The notes beneath the pieces were generated by a model. It saw nothing but the letters and a program-made list of their open reading frames with translations. It was not told where the DNA came from and did not search any database. A stretch of 64,000 nucleotides of DNA from an uncultured Eubacteriales bacterium. GTDB taxonomy: Bacteria; Bacillota; Clostridia; Peptostreptococcales; Anaerovoracaceae. The position numbers and the translations under genes are program-made. The DNA is taken from the NCBI GenBank assembly GCA_902775345.1, contig CACYLW010000007.1, positions 62,001 to 126,000 of the forward strand, in the 5' to 3' direction. Positions 17,606 through 27,904 of this stretch are shown here, in pieces; within the stretch, counting starts at the first letter, position 1; each line of letters starts with the position of its first letter.

Positions 17606-18614
17606 CAGAGAAGCGATCGAAAAAAGGGAATATGAACTTCTGTCGCCGCTTGCATGCAGAGCCGCAGATTCGAAAGGCAGACGCTTTGCTGAAGAGCAGT
17701 GCGAGTACAGGACGGATTTTCAAAGGGACAGGGACAGGATAGTACATTCAAAGGCATTCAGAAGACTTATACACAAAACGCAGGTCTTTCTTGCGCCGGA
17801 AGGCGATCATTACAGAACACGTCTGACACATACCCTCGAAGTTTCACAGATATCACGTACTGTAGCCAGAATACTTGCTTACAATGAGGACCTGACAGAG
17901 GCTATCGCTCTCGGGCATGATCTTGGGCATACTCCATTCGGACATGTCGGTGAAAAAGTCCTCAACAAGATACATCCGGGCGGATTTGTCCATAATGAAC
18001 AGAGCCTCAGGACTGTGGACATTATTGAAGATACTTCAAGAAGAAGAGGCCTGAATCTTACATATGAAGTGAGAGACGGCATACTTAATCACAGGGGAAG
18101 CGTCACGCCTATGACGCTTGAAGGGCAGATAGTAAAGATCTGCGACCGCATCGCATATGTCAATCATGACATCGATGATGCCATCAGAAGCGGCGTGATA
18201 ACCTTTGAGCAGCTGCCTGAACGAGAGATAGAGATACTCGGAAGCACTCATTCAGACCGTATCAATAATCTCATAATAGATCTCTGCAGGAACAGCGAGG
18301 GGAAGGAACAGATCTCACTGTCTCCTGAATTATCGGATTCGCTGGGAAGACTAAGGGCATTCATGTTCAGAAATGTCTACAACTCAAGCGAAGTAAGAGG
18401 CGTGTCAGATCTCGATAAAGTCGAAAGGATAATAAGCTCTTTGTACAGATACTACATTGAGCATTCCGATGAGATCCCGGGCATATATAAACAAATAGAG
18501 GCGGAAGAGGGCACCGAAGTTGCTGTAAAGGATCTTATTTCAGGAATGACGGACAGGTATGCCCTCAATCTCTATGAAAAGCTTTTTGTTCCGCAGGGCT
18601 GGAGGCAATTGTGA
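17598..18614 (+). CDS. Deoxyguanosinetriphosphate triphosphohydrolase-like protein (HD superfamily)
   Basis: HD-domain enzyme of the Dgt group that removes triphosphate from dNTPs. The 338-residue protein has the N-terminal signature FRRLIHKTQVF, metal ligands H78 (in LTHTLEV), H107-D108 (ALGHDLGH) and a later Asp (NHDIDDA). The start is ATG 17598, overlapping the upstream stop; an upstream TTG at 17574 has no ribosome site. dGTPase-like genes often precede dnaG in Clostridia, and the stop is 3 bp before dnaG here. Confidence 0.93.
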   Translation: MNNREAIEKREYELLSPLACRAADSKGRRFAEEQCEYRTDFQRDRDRIVHSKAFRRLIHKTQVFLAPEGDHYRTRLTHTLEVSQISRTVARILAYNEDLTEAIALGHDLGHTPFGHVGEKVLNKIHPGGFVHNEQSLRTVDIIEDTSRRRGLNLTYEVRDGILNHRGSVTPMTLEGQIVKICDRIAYVNHDIDDAIRSGVITFEQLPEREIEILGSTHSDRINNLIIDLCRNSEGKEQISLSPELSDSLGRLRAFMFRNVYNSSEVRGVSDLDKVERIISSLYRYYIEHSDEIPGIYKQIEAEEGTEVAVKDLISGMTDRYALNLYEKLFVPQGWRQL

Positions 18615-18617
18615 TCC

Positions 18618-20417
18618 ATGGCTTATGACAACTTTACAGATGAACTGAAAGCTCAGTTAAACATAGTTGATATAATAGGCCGCGAAGTGAATCTCAAGAG
18701 ATCGGGTTCCAACTATATGGGCCTTTGCCCGTTCCACTCCGAGAAGACGCCCTCATTCAGTGTCAACGAGGGCAAGCAGTTTTTCCACTGTTTCGGCTGC
18801 GGCAAGTCCGGAGATGTGATCGGATTCGTGCAGGAATACTATAAACTGCCTTTCGTTGAGGCTGTTGAAAAGCTTGCGAGAGAGAACGGAATAAAGCTCC
18901 CGGAACGGCGAAGCAGCGGGCCGAAAATAGATTATGAAAAATACCATGGCATAAACGCAAAAGCCGCCAGGTTCTTTTACAACAATCTGGGGACTAGAGG
19001 GAACAAAGGGCTTGCATATCTGAAAAAGCGCGGATTAAGCAAAGAGACCATCACGGCTTTCGGTCTCGGATATGCTCCCGCGTCAGGACATGCTCTCGTG
19101 GATCATCTAAGAAGTGAAGGTGTATCCGATGATGACATGCTGAAACTGGGACTGGCCAATAACGGACGGGACGGACTGTATGACAAGTTCCGCGACCGGG
19201 TGATGTTCCCGATAATAAGTACCCAGGATAAGGTAATAGGCTTTGGCGGGCGCGCCATAGGCGATTATAAGCCTAAATACCTGAATTCTCCGGAAAGTGA
19301 GATCTTCCTCAAGAAGAATAATCTCTTCGGACTTAATCTCACACGAAAGGAAATAGACAAGGAACAACGCGCGATAATCGTCGAAGGCTACATGGACATG
19401 ATATCCCTGTATCAGAATGGGATCCGGAATGTAGCCGCATCGCTTGGAACAGCGCTGACCCTTAATCAGGCCAGACTTCTTTGCAGGTATTCAAGGAACA
19501 TCGTCCTTTCATATGACTCAGACTCAGCTGGTATCAATGCCGCACTGAGGGGCATTGATGTCATAACTGCCGCAGGCGGAAAGCCAAGAGTGATGAATGT
19601 CACTGACGGCAAGGATCCTGACGATTTCGTAAGAGCTCATGGAAAGGAAGCGTATCTGAAGCTCGCTGACAACGCAATGCCTGCCACTGATTATAAATTA
19701 AGGCTTGCGCGGCGGGGCTTTGATCTGAATAATGACAGGGACATACTCGATTACATAGACAGAGTGGTACCTGTATTAAAAGATCTTGGTCCGGTGGAGC
19801 AGGATATATACATACGCAAACTCTCTTCGGAATTCGGAATATCCGAAAGCGCCATAAAAATGGCTGTGAGAGCAGGTGGCGATAATAATAAAAACGTAAA
19901 CAACAACATAAGCAACGCCGGCAGAGAGAGGGCTGTCAGGGATTCTGTCAGAAGAGCTGAAAACAAAGGCTATTATGAACGTTTCGAGATGGCATTCGTG
20001 ATACTGGCGATGCATGATCCAAGATATATCAAGCGTTTCCGCGAAGACGGCATCTCTTTCGGCAGCGCGCTTGCGAATAAGATATTGCTCGTAGAAGAAT
20101 CGCTCTGCAATGACGCGCAGACGGCGGTCCACGGGATAAGTAAGGAAAGAATATTCGAAGCGCTCGATCCGGACGAAGAAGCGGAATTTGCCAGACAGCT
20201 TGAAAACATACAAACAGGACCTGATGAAGAAGTCTTTTACAGGGAGACTAAAGCGGGGTACCTGACCGGTAAATACCGGGACGAAAAAGCCGAGGTCACA
20301 AACAACATAGCGGTAGCAGAAAAAATTGGCAGGACCGACGAAATAGAAAGGCTGGTGACAAGGCTTATGGAACTGGACTCACTCATAGAGAAGACAATGG
20401 AGGAAGGTAATGCCTGA
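18618..20417 (+). CDS. dnaG: DNA primase
   Basis: Makes RNA primers at the replication fork. The 599-residue protein has the N-terminal CHC2 zinc finger (C37, H40, C58, C61), the RNA polymerase core, the TOPRIM domain (IIVEGYMDM, then SYDSDSAG) and a helical C-terminus for helicase contact after an Asn-rich linker near residue 415. It overlaps rpoD by 8 bp, giving the classical macromolecular-synthesis operon. Confidence 0.97.
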   Translation: MAYDNFTDELKAQLNIVDIIGREVNLKRSGSNYMGLCPFHSEKTPSFSVNEGKQFFHCFGCGKSGDVIGFVQEYYKLPFVEAVEKLARENGIKLPERRSSGPKIDYEKYHGINAKAARFFYNNLGTRGNKGLAYLKKRGLSKETITAFGLGYAPASGHALVDHLRSEGVSDDDMLKLGLANNGRDGLYDKFRDRVMFPIISTQDKVIGFGGRAIGDYKPKYLNSPESEIFLKKNNLFGLNLTRKEIDKEQRAIIVEGYMDMISLYQNGIRNVAASLGTALTLNQARLLCRYSRNIVLSYDSDSAGINAALRGIDVITAAGGKPRVMNVTDGKDPDDFVRAHGKEAYLKLADNAMPATDYKLRLARRGFDLNNDRDILDYIDRVVPVLKDLGPVEQDIYIRKLSSEFGISESAIKMAVRAGGDNNKNVNNNISNAGRERAVRDSVRRAENKGYYERFEMAFVILAMHDPRYIKRFREDGISFGSALANKILLVEESLCNDAQTAVHGISKERIFEALDPDEEAEFARQLENIQTGPDEEVFYRETKAGYLTGKYRDEKAEVTNNIAVAEKIGRTDEIERLVTRLMELDSLIEKTMEEGNA

Positions 20418-21660
20418 AAACATCAAAAGCAAACTCAATGACTTTCATGACATCTACATTGATAACGAGAACGATGAACAGTTTGAAACATCAAAGGCAG
20501 AAGAAGCGGCAAATCAGATAGTAGAAGCCGCCAAAATGACCGGTAATGAAATTACTTACGGTGAGATAAACGCGATGATCGCTGATTCAAACTTCGATAA
20601 GGATGCCCTTGAAGAGATCTACGATTTAGTTGAAAGCAAGAATGTAAGCATCATCGAAACAAGGGAGCCGAACGCAAGCGAACTCGAGGACGATGATGTA
20701 GATGATGACGAGATCCTTGAACTTGAACTTGAAGAAGATGATCTGCTCAATGATGAAGAAGACGAGAAGAAGAGCGGAGTCATCATAAAATCTTCAGGAG
20801 AAATTGAGGTAAGCGATTCCGCAAAGAACATCCCTACCGATGACCCTGTAAGGATGTACTTCAAGGAGATCGGAAAAGTGCCTCTGCTTACCGCCGATGA
20901 AGAGCGTGAACTCGCTATCAGGATCGAGCAGGGAGATGAAGAAGCAAAGAAGAAACTCTGTGAGTCCAATCTCAGGCTTGTTGTCAGCATTGCCCGCAGA
21001 TATCTGAACAGAGGCCTTTCTTTCCTGGATCTCATACAGGAAGGCAATCTCGGTCTTATCAAGGCTGTAGAAAAATTCGATTACACAAAGGGATATAAGT
21101 TCTCCACCTACGCAACCTGGTGGATCAGACAGGCCATTACAAGGTCGATAGCAGATCAGGCCCGCACTATACGTATCCCGGTACATATGGTTGAGACCAT
21201 CAACAAGCTGATCAGGATCTCGAGACAGCTTCTTCAGGAATACGGACGTGAGCCGACCAGTGAAGAGATAGCCAAGGAGATGGGTATCTCTGTTGAAAAG
21301 GTAAGGGAAATCAAGAAAATCAGTCAGGATCCTGTATCGCTCGAGACTCCTATCGGTGAAGAAGAAGACAGCCATCTCGGAGACTTCATCCCTGATGAGG
21401 ACATCCCTTCGCCTGTGGATGCAGCTGCGTATTCAATGCTGCAGAAGCAGCTCCGTGAGGTGCTCGATACACTCAGCGAAAGAGAAAAGAAAGTGCTGAT
21501 CCTCAGATTCGGACTTGATGACGGACGTCCGCGTACGCTTGAGGAAGTTGGCAGAGAGTTCAATGTAACACGTGAAAGGATCCGTCAGATCGAAGCGAAA
21601 GCACTTCGCAAACTCAGACATCCGAGCCGCAGCAAAAAACTGCGTGACTATCTTGAGTAA
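20410..21660 (+). CDS. rpoD: Housekeeping RNA polymerase sigma factor
   Basis: Primary sigma-70 factor (SigA), 416 residues. Region 1.1 is at about 25-80, followed by a strongly acidic linker (about 92-120). Next come region 1.2/2.1 ([17 protein letters not shown]), the core 2.3-2.4 [20 protein letters not shown], region 3, and the region 4.2 helix-turn-helix [19 protein letters not shown]. The ATG follows TGGAGGAAGG inside the end of dnaG. The -10/-35 promoter candidates in this window fit this factor. Confidence 0.98.
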   Translation: MPENIKSKLNDFHDIYIDNENDEQFETSKAEEAANQIVEAAKMTGNEITYGEINAMIADSNFDKDALEEIYDLVESKNVSIIETREPNASELEDDDVDDDEILELELEEDDLLNDEEDEKKSGVIIKSSGEIEVSDSAKNIPTDDPVRMYFKEIGKVPLLTADEERELAIRIEQGDEEAKKKLCESNLRLVVSIARRYLNRGLSFLDLIQEGNLGLIKAVEKFDYTKGYKFSTYATWWIRQAITRSIADQARTIRIPVHMVETINKLIRISRQLLQEYGREPTSEEIAKEMGISVEKVREIKKISQDPVSLETPIGEEEDSHLGDFIPDEDIPSPVDAAAYSMLQKQLREVLDTLSEREKKVLILRFGLDDGRPRTLEEVGREFNVTRERIRQIEAKALRKLRHPSRSKKLRDYLE

Positions 21661-22394
21661 TGAGACTCAGTAAAAGAATTTACGCTTTAGCAGATAATGT
21701 AATCGCCGGTGACAGTGTTGCCGACATAGGGACGGATCACGGATACGTCCCTATGCTTTTATTGAAACAGGGCATATCGCCACGCGTTATCATGTCAGAT
21801 ATAAGCGAAGGCTCTCTTGCAAAAGCAAAGGAGACTTTTGCAGCATGCCTTCTGGAAGAAAGAGTAAGCGATTCTGATTTCCGCGTAGGCGACGGATTGC
21901 AGACTATCGGATACGGAGAGGTGGATGAACTGATAATCGCAGGCCTGGGAGGTCACACGATAAAAAGCATCCTTGCAGATGATGAAGCAAAAAGCAAAAG
22001 CTTCGGCAGGCTCATTCTTCAGCCAAGGAAACATTCCGGCACACTGAGATATTATCTTTATACGCATGGCTGGGACATAGAAAGCGAAAAGCTGGCAGAA
22101 GAAGGGAAGTTCGCGTGCGAGATCATCACTGCTGTTCCTGCTGAAACAAAAGACAGGACAGCTCCTTATCCCGAGGATGACATACGCTGGAAGTACCCTG
22201 AAGAAATCGTGGCTGCAGATCCCGGTCTCGCATTGAACAGAATACGATGGAAAATAAGCAGTCTTGAGGAGCAGGAGGCAAACCTGCTTTCTGATGAAGG
22301 ATCTCACTTAATGGTGCTTGAAAAGATCAGGAAGGACCACGCGTACCTGTTAAAACTTGAAGAAAAAGCGGTCAATGCGTTGAAATCTTTTTGA
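21660..22394 (+). CDS. trmK: tRNA (adenine22-N1)-methyltransferase
   Basis: SAM-dependent enzyme that methylates A22 of some tRNAs. The 244-residue protein has the SAM motif VADIGTDHGYVPMLLL at 20-35, followed by SDISEGSL and an LQPRKH motif typical of TrmK (YqfN). The ATG shares one base with the rpoD stop (TAATG), the same order as in Bacillus (sigA-yqfN). The C-terminal coding region holds the promoter of rnpB. Confidence 0.93.
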   Translation: MRLSKRIYALADNVIAGDSVADIGTDHGYVPMLLLKQGISPRVIMSDISEGSLAKAKETFAACLLEERVSDSDFRVGDGLQTIGYGEVDELIIAGLGGHTIKSILADDEAKSKSFGRLILQPRKHSGTLRYYLYTHGWDIESEKLAEEGKFACEIITAVPAETKDRTAPYPEDDIRWKYPEEIVAADPGLALNRIRWKISSLEEQEANLLSDEGSHLMVLEKIRKDHAYLLKLEEKAVNALKSF

Positions 22395-22407
22395 ACTTGA
22401 TTATAAT
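22380..22407 (+). promoter_or_regulatory. Promoter of RNase P RNA
   Basis: TTGAAA (22380-22385), a 16-bp spacer and a perfect TATAAT (22402-22407). The -35 lies inside the last codons of trmK. The mature RNA would begin about 12 bp after the -10 box. Confidence 0.82.
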
Positions 22408-22418
22408 ATAGCAGTATT

Positions 22419-22746
22419 TTGGGCAGACCAGGCGATCGCGTGCTTATGCATGAGGAAAGTCCGGGCTCCGCAGGGCAGGGATGACGGATAACGTCCGCCG
22501 CAGGTAACTGTAGGGAAAGTGCAACAGAAACATTCCGCCGAAACGGGTAATGCCGTGGTAAGGTTGAAATGGTGAGGAGCTGTGGAGACACAGCTGCCGT
22601 GTAAACCCCATCCGGAGCAAGACAAAATGGGCAATATGTGGTGCGGCCCGTACCCGCCCAGAGGTATGTCGCATGAGGCCGCAGGCAACTGCGGTCCTAG
22701 ATGGATGATCGTCAGATACAGAACCCGGCTTACGGTCTGCCCGAAC
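22419..22746 (+). ncRNA. rnpB: RNase P RNA, type A
   Basis: Ribozyme that cuts the 5' leader from pre-tRNAs. The P1 helix pairs GGGCAGACC (22421-22429) with GGTCTGCCC (22734-22742), fixing both ends. Hallmarks in order are GAGGAAAGTCCGGGCTCC (CR-I), the AGGTTGAAATGGTGAGG region, AAACCCCATCCGGAGCAAGA, AGATGGATGATCGTC, and ACAGAACCCGGCTTACGG (CR-V). Length, about 325 nt, fits type A. A T run (ATTTTTTAC) follows P1. An open frame reading through the gene from 22582 is accidental. Confidence 0.97.
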
Positions 22747-22788
22747 TATTTTTTACATCTTAATGAAATAAGAGGTGAAAAACAGAAA

Positions 22789-25700
22789 ATGGTTAGATTG
22801 GGAATAGATGTAGGATCAACAACTGTAAAGCTCGTGTTGCTGGACGATGATAATAAAATCGTCTATTCGATATATGAGCGGCACATGTCAAATGTCTTTG
22901 AGAAAGCCGGAGAGCTTATCAGAGAACTGAGAGATTCTAAGGGCAATATATCCGTCAGACCGGTTATAACCGGATCCGGCGGTCTTTCGCTTGCGGATCT
23001 TTTCGGCATCAGATTTGAGCAGGAAGTAATTGCGTGCAGCAGGGCTGTGGAAGAACTCATACCTGAGACTGACGTAGCCATTGAGCTGGGCGGTGAGGAT
23101 GCAAAGATCACCTTTTACGGTTCAACTGTGGAACAGAGGATGAACGGCACATGCGCCGGCGGCACGGGAGCCTTTATTGACCAGATGGCGGTTCTTCTCA
23201 ATACCGACGCTTCGGGACTGAATGAAGCAGCAAAGGATCATAAGATCATTTATCCGATCGCTTCAAGATGCGGGGTTTTTGCAAAGACTGACATACAGCC
23301 TCTTATTAATGACGGCGCGAAGACAGCTGATATTGCTGCATCCATCTTTCAGGCTGTAGTAAATCAGATGATATCCGGACTTGCATGCGGACATCCGATC
23401 AAAGGTAAGGTCGCCTTCCTCGGCGGACCGCTGGAATACCTTTCCGAACTCAGGAAAAGATTCATAGAGACTCTTGATCTTAAGGACGAGGATGTCGTGT
23501 TTCCTGACAATGCAAAGTTCTTCGTTGCCATAGGCGCCGCATATCTTGCAGATAAAGAAGAAGCTGTTGACCTTGATTCTCTGATATCGAAACTTGACAA
23601 CGCTTCGCCGGACGATATCTCGGATACCAAGTATCTGAGGCCGCTTTTTGAAAATGATGAGGAACTTGAAGAGTTCAGAACGCGTCATGCGAAAGACAAA
23701 ATAAAGAGAGGCGATCTGTCAAAAGCCGAAGGCGCCGTATTCCTCGGCATAGATGCCGGTTCCACGACAACAAAGGCTGCCCTTATCAACAGGGACAAGG
23801 AACTCCTTTATGAGCACTACAGCAACAATGAGGGAGATCCTCTTGCTGTCGTAAAACAGGTGCTTAAAGAGGTATATGCATCTCTTCCTGAGAACGCTTA
23901 TATCGGAAGATCAGTCGTAACAGGCTATGGGGAAGGCCTTATTCAGGCCGCCTATAAGATAGACGCCGGTGAGATCGAGACCATGGCTCACTATAAGGCT
24001 GCAAGGCAGTTCCTGCCTGAAGTGAGTTTCATACTTGATATCGGCGGACAGGACATGAAGTGCATGCTTATAAATGATGGAGCTATCAGCAGCATCATGC
24101 TCAACGAAGCATGTTCGTCAGGATGCGGTTCATTCATTGAGACTTATGCAAAGTCCGTAAACATGAGCGTACCGGAATTCGCTTCCGAAGCACTCAAAAG
24201 CCGCAGGCCGGTAGACCTCGGAACAAGATGCACTGTTTTCATGAATTCCAAGGTGAAGCAGGCGCAGAAGGAAGGCTCCTCGATAGCGGATATTTCCGCA
24301 GGCCTTTCATACTCTGTCATTAAGAACGCGCTTTACAAGGTCATAAAACTGAGAAATACTTCGGACACCGGAGATCACGTCGTGGTACAGGGCGGAACAT
24401 TCCTCAATGAAGCCGTTCTGAGAAGCCTCGAAATAATCCTTGAAAAGGACGTGGTGAGACCTGATATCTCAGGCCTCATGGGAGCGTTCGGATGTGCGAT
24501 AATCGCCTGCGATGACTATGTTGAAGGCGAGCGTTCGGGTGTGCTCCCGCTCGAAGAAGTAGACAATTTCAGTGTAAAGACTTCGAACGCGAGATGCGGA
24601 GGCTGCGGCAACAACTGCCTGCTGACGATCTCAAAATTCGCTGACGGCAGCAGATATATTACGGGCAACCGCTGTGAAAAGGGAGCGGGAGGCGGCAACA
24701 AGAAGTCCGAACTTCCTAATCTGTACAAGATCAAGAGCAAGCTCCTCTTCGACAGACCTGTCCTGGATGAGAAGGAGGCAAAGCGGGGTGTTATAGGCAT
24801 TCCGAGAGTTCTCAACATGTATGAGAATTATCCGTTCTGGCATGCATTCTTCACCAAACTGGGATTCAGGGTCATACTCAGCCCGCCGACGAATAAAGAA
24901 ATGTACCAGAGCGGTATGGATACCATATCTTCAGATACCGCATGCTATCCGGCAAAGGTGGTGCACGGACATATCAAATGGCTCGTACAGAATGGAGTAA
25001 AGCGCATTTTCTATCCTTCGATCAACTATGAGGCCGTAGAGGACCGCTCTGCTCCGAACCACTATAACTGCCCGGTAGTCGCGACATATCCGGAAGTGAT
25101 CGACAAAAATATGGCCGATTATTTCTATGACAATGATGTGGAGTTCTACCATCCGTTCGTTCCGTATGATGACGATCTCAGATTCATCAGCGAGATGACA
25201 GGATTTTTCTCGGGAAGCCGCAGTGTTGATACTGAAGCAAGCGAGAACATCGTAAAGAGTTACGGCCTTGGCAAGGACAAACGGGAATACTCTCTTTATG
25301 GAATCAACACCGACATACTCGAGATAGAGCATGCTCTTCATGCGGGCAGGACCGCTCAGAAGGCATACAAGAGAAGGGTAGCCGAGGCAGGAACGGAAGC
25401 CATCCAATATATGAGAGATCACGGAAAGAAGGGAATAATCCTTTCAGGCAGACCATATCATATCGATCCTGAAATAAATCACGGCATTGATGAGCTTGTT
25501 ACACAGCAGGACATGGTCGTTCTGTCTGAGGACTCCGTAAGCTGGAAGATAAAGGCTTCGAGACCTGTACGCATACTTGATCAGTGGGTATACCACTCAA
25601 GGCTCTACAAGGCTGCGATCTTTGCGGGTCAGAATGACGATATAGAGATCATACAGCTCAACTCGTTCGGATGCGGACTTGACGCTGTCACGACCGATGA

Positions 25701-27111
25701 GGTCGATGAACTCCTGCAGCAGAACAACAAACTGTACACTGTGCTCAAGATCGATGAAGGCGCAAACCTCGGAGCTGCAAGGATCAGAATAAGATCTTTG
25801 AAGGCAGCTCTTGACGAGCGCCAGAAGCTCGGGACAAAAGCGCGCAGGCGCAATGATCCGTACAAGCGCAAGCTCTTTACCAAAGAGATGAGAAACGACG
25901 GATATACACTGCTTGTTCCTCAGATGTCACCTATGCACTTCCAGTACTTCGAACCGGTGCTTAAGGCGGCAGGATACAACGCGGTGCTTCTGCCTGCAGT
26001 CACTAAGGAATCTGAAGAAGAAGGCCTCAGATATGTAAATAACGATGCCTGCTATCCTACGATCGTGACCCTTGGACAGATCATATACGCTCTTAAATCG
26101 GGTGAATACGATCTAAGCAAGACAGGCGTATTCATGTCGCAGACCGGCGGCGGCTGCAGAGCGAGCAATTATGTCGCGCTGCTCCGTAAGGCTCTTAAGG
26201 ATCTCGGCATGGAACAGATCCCTGTGATCTCGTTTAACATGGTCGGACTTGAAAGGAATCCGGGATTCTCGATCACTCCGAGACTTGCGCTCTCACTTGT
26301 CTACGGTGCTCTTTACGGCGACCTTATGATGAAGTGCGTATACAGAATAAGACCGTATGAGATCGAGAAGGGATCAGCCGAAGCTGTCATGAATTCGTGG
26401 TTCAGCAAGATTGTAAAGAACTGCATGGATCTCAACAAGAAGACTTTCAGGAAGAATCTTCAGCTGATCGTAAAGGATTTTGACAGCATACCTATCCATG
26501 AGGACATGGTGAAGCCTAAAGTCGGCATAGTAGGAGAGATACTTGTAAAGTATCATCCTAACGCAAATAACAACCTTGTCGAGACTATTGAAGCAGAAGG
26601 CGGGGAGGCGGTAGTTCCGTCGTTCATCGACTTCTTCGAATACGGATTCATCAACAAGGTGTTCAATTACAACAACCTTTCGGGAACCTGGAAGGACATG
26701 GCCATCAACAAGGCTCTGCTCAGTTTCATCGAATCCTACAGGAAGTATTCGAGAGATGCCTGCAGGAAGAGCAAGCGCTTCGAGCCTGACTGCCGCATCG
26801 AGGACACTGCAAAGAACGCGGAAAGGTTTATTTCGATCGGAAATCAGTGCGGAGAAGGCTGGCTCCTTACAGGAGAGATGGTCGATCTCATCGACAGCGG
26901 AGTAAAGAACATACTCTGTCTGCAGCCGTTCGCGTGCCTGCCTAACCATGTTGCCGGCAAGGGCATGCTGAAGGCTCTCAGACAGTATGACGAGAAGGCC
27001 AATATTGTAGCCATAGACTATGACCCAGGCGCTTCTACGGTCAATCAGCTCAACCGCATCAAGCTTATGATGTCTACGGCATTCAAGAATCTTGAAGATG
27101 AAAAGGCCTGA
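22789..27111 (+). CDS. Fused double activase / 2-hydroxyacyl-CoA dehydratase-like iron-sulfur protein
   Basis: A 1440-residue protein of the BcrAD/BadFG/HgdC superfamily. The first ASKHA ATPase domain starts LGIDVGSTTVKLV and has cluster cysteines C122 and C161. A second begins near residue 317 (FLGIDAGSTTTKAAL) with C442 and C481. In both the spacing is 39 residues, equal to C127/C166 of the characterised activator HgdC. A Cys-rich segment (CGGCGNNC) starts at C603. The rest resembles DUF2229 and HgdB-type dehydratase regions (SDTACYPAKVVHGH; FNMVGLERNPGF). Known relatives use ATP to drive a low-potential electron; the substrate of this fused form is not known. The ATG at 22789 has AGAGGTG upstream; in-frame codons before it belong to rnpB. 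Confidence 0.85.
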   Translation: MVRLGIDVGSTTVKLVLLDDDNKIVYSIYERHMSNVFEKAGELIRELRDSKGNISVRPVITGSGGLSLADLFGIRFEQEVIACSRAVEELIPETDVAIELGGEDAKITFYGSTVEQRMNGTCAGGTGAFIDQMAVLLNTDASGLNEAAKDHKIIYPIASRCGVFAKTDIQPLINDGAKTADIAASIFQAVVNQMISGLACGHPIKGKVAFLGGPLEYLSELRKRFIETLDLKDEDVVFPDNAKFFVAIGAAYLADKEEAVDLDSLISKLDNASPDDISDTKYLRPLFENDEELEEFRTRHAKDKIKRGDLSKAEGAVFLGIDAGSTTTKAALINRDKELLYEHYSNNEGDPLAVVKQVLKEVYASLPENAYIGRSVVTGYGEGLIQAAYKIDAGEIETMAHYKAARQFLPEVSFILDIGGQDMKCMLINDGAISSIMLNEACSSGCGSFIETYAKSVNMSVPEFASEALKSRRPVDLGTRCTVFMNSKVKQAQKEGSSIADISAGLSYSVIKNALYKVIKLRNTSDTGDHVVVQGGTFLNEAVLRSLEIILEKDVVRPDISGLMGAFGCAIIACDDYVEGERSGVLPLEEVDNFSVKTSNARCGGCGNNCLLTISKFADGSRYITGNRCEKGAGGGNKKSELPNLYKIKSKLLFDRPVLDEKEAKRGVIGIPRVLNMYENYPFWHAFFTKLGFRVILSPPTNKEMYQSGMDTISSDTACYPAKVVHGHIKWLVQNGVKRIFYPSINYEAVEDRSAPNHYNCPVVATYPEVIDKNMADYFYDNDVEFYHPFVPYDDDLRFISEMTGFFSGSRSVDTEASENIVKSYGLGKDKREYSLYGINTDILEIEHALHAGRTAQKAYKRRVAEAGTEAIQYMRDHGKKGIILSGRPYHIDPEINHGIDELVTQQDMVVLSEDSVSWKIKASRPVRILDQWVYHSRLYKAAIFAGQNDDIEIIQLNSFGCGLDAVTTDEVDELLQQNNKLYTVLKIDEGANLGAARIRIRSLKAALDERQKLGTKARRRNDPYKRKLFTKEMRNDGYTLLVPQMSPMHFQYFEPVLKAAGYNAVLLPAVTKESEEEGLRYVNNDACYPTIVTLGQIIYALKSGEYDLSKTGVFMSQTGGGCRASNYVALLRKALKDLGMEQIPVISFNMVGLERNPGFSITPRLALSLVYGALYGDLMMKCVYRIRPYEIEKGSAEAVMNSWFSKIVKNCMDLNKKTFRKNLQLIVKDFDSIPIHEDMVKPKVGIVGEILVKYHPNANNNLVETIEAEGGEAVVPSFIDFFEYGFINKVFNYNNLSGTWKDMAINKALLSFIESYRKYSRDACRKSKRFEPDCRIEDTAKNAERFISIGNQCGEGWLLTGEMVDLIDSGVKNILCLQPFACLPNHVAGKGMLKALRQYDEKANIVAIDYDPGASTVNQLNRIKLMMSTAFKNLEDEKA

Positions 27112-27120
27112 GCGTATAAT
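27092..27120 (+). promoter_or_regulatory. Sigma-A promoter for the YebC-family gene
   Basis: TTGAAG (27092-27097), an exact 17-bp spacer and a perfect TATAAT (27115-27120). The -35 is in the last codons of the upstream gene, and the -10 is 45 bp before the ATG at 27165. Confidence 0.75.
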
Positions 27121-27164
27121 AAGAGATAGAAAAGAATAATCAATATATAAGGAGGCTACTACCC

Positions 27165-27884
27165 ATGGGTAGACACGGGACAATTGCGAACAGAAAATCG
27201 GCACAGGACTCAAAACGTTCTGCAATGTTTACAAAGTATTCAAGACAGATAATCGTTGCAGCAAAGGCAGGAGGCGATCCGGACTTCAATCCTTCGCTCA
27301 GAGTGGCGATCGATAAGGCTAAATCGATCGGAATGCCGAATGACAATATCAACAGAGCAATAAAGAAGGGTACCGGAGAACTCGGCGGAGAACAGTACGA
27401 AGAACTTCAGTTTGAGGGTTACGGCCCAAGTGGTGTTGCGATCATAGTCGAGGCGCTGACAGACAACAAGAACAGAACCGCTTCTTTCGTCAGATCCGTA
27501 TTTGACAAGAATGGCGGCAATCTCGGTACACCGGGATGCGTATCGTACATGTTCAGCCGCAAGGGGGTTGTTATCATTGACTCTGAAGATCTCGATGAAG
27601 ATGAAGTCATGATGGTTGCACTTGATGCCGGTGCTGATGACATGCAGGTCAATGAAGACAACTTTGAGATCCTGACAGATCCTGCTGCTTTCAATGACGT
27701 ACATCAGGCAATCAAGGAAGCCGGGTATGAGATCTTTGAGGCTGAGATCGAGCAGATCCCTTCGATGGAAGCAAATGTTTCCGATGAGAGCGCTATCAAA
27801 TCCCTGACCAAGCTCATTACATCTCTTGAAGACAACGATGATGTTCAGAAGGTCTATTTCAACTGCGATCTTGATCTTGAATAA
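27165..27884 (+). CDS. YebC/PmpR family protein (transcriptional regulator or translation factor)
   Basis: A 239-residue protein beginning MGRHGTIANRKSAQDSKRSAMFTKYSR, close to the family's usual GHSKWxNIxHRK start. It has DNxNRAIKKGTG near residues 62-73 and the C-terminal domain with acidic loop. Relatives are described as DNA-binding regulators (PmpR) and, for the YeeI/YebC2 and TACO1 branches, as factors that relieve ribosome stalling. Which role applies here is unknown. The ATG follows AAGGAGG, and the gene has its own promoter. Confidence 0.9.
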   Translation: MGRHGTIANRKSAQDSKRSAMFTKYSRQIIVAAKAGGDPDFNPSLRVAIDKAKSIGMPNDNINRAIKKGTGELGGEQYEELQFEGYGPSGVAIIVEALTDNKNRTASFVRSVFDKNGGNLGTPGCVSYMFSRKGVVIIDSEDLDEDEVMMVALDAGADDMQVNEDNFEILTDPAAFNDVHQAIKEAGYEIFEAEIEQIPSMEANVSDESAIKSLTKLITSLEDNDDVQKVYFNCDLDLE

Positions 27885-27904
27885 ATAAATAAATAATACA
27901 AAGC

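Noticed and set aside
22582-22788. N-terminal extension of the giant activase protein by 69 residues
   Set aside because: These codons coincide with the conserved core of RNase P RNA. The ATG at 22789 has a good ribosome site and begins the family's domain.
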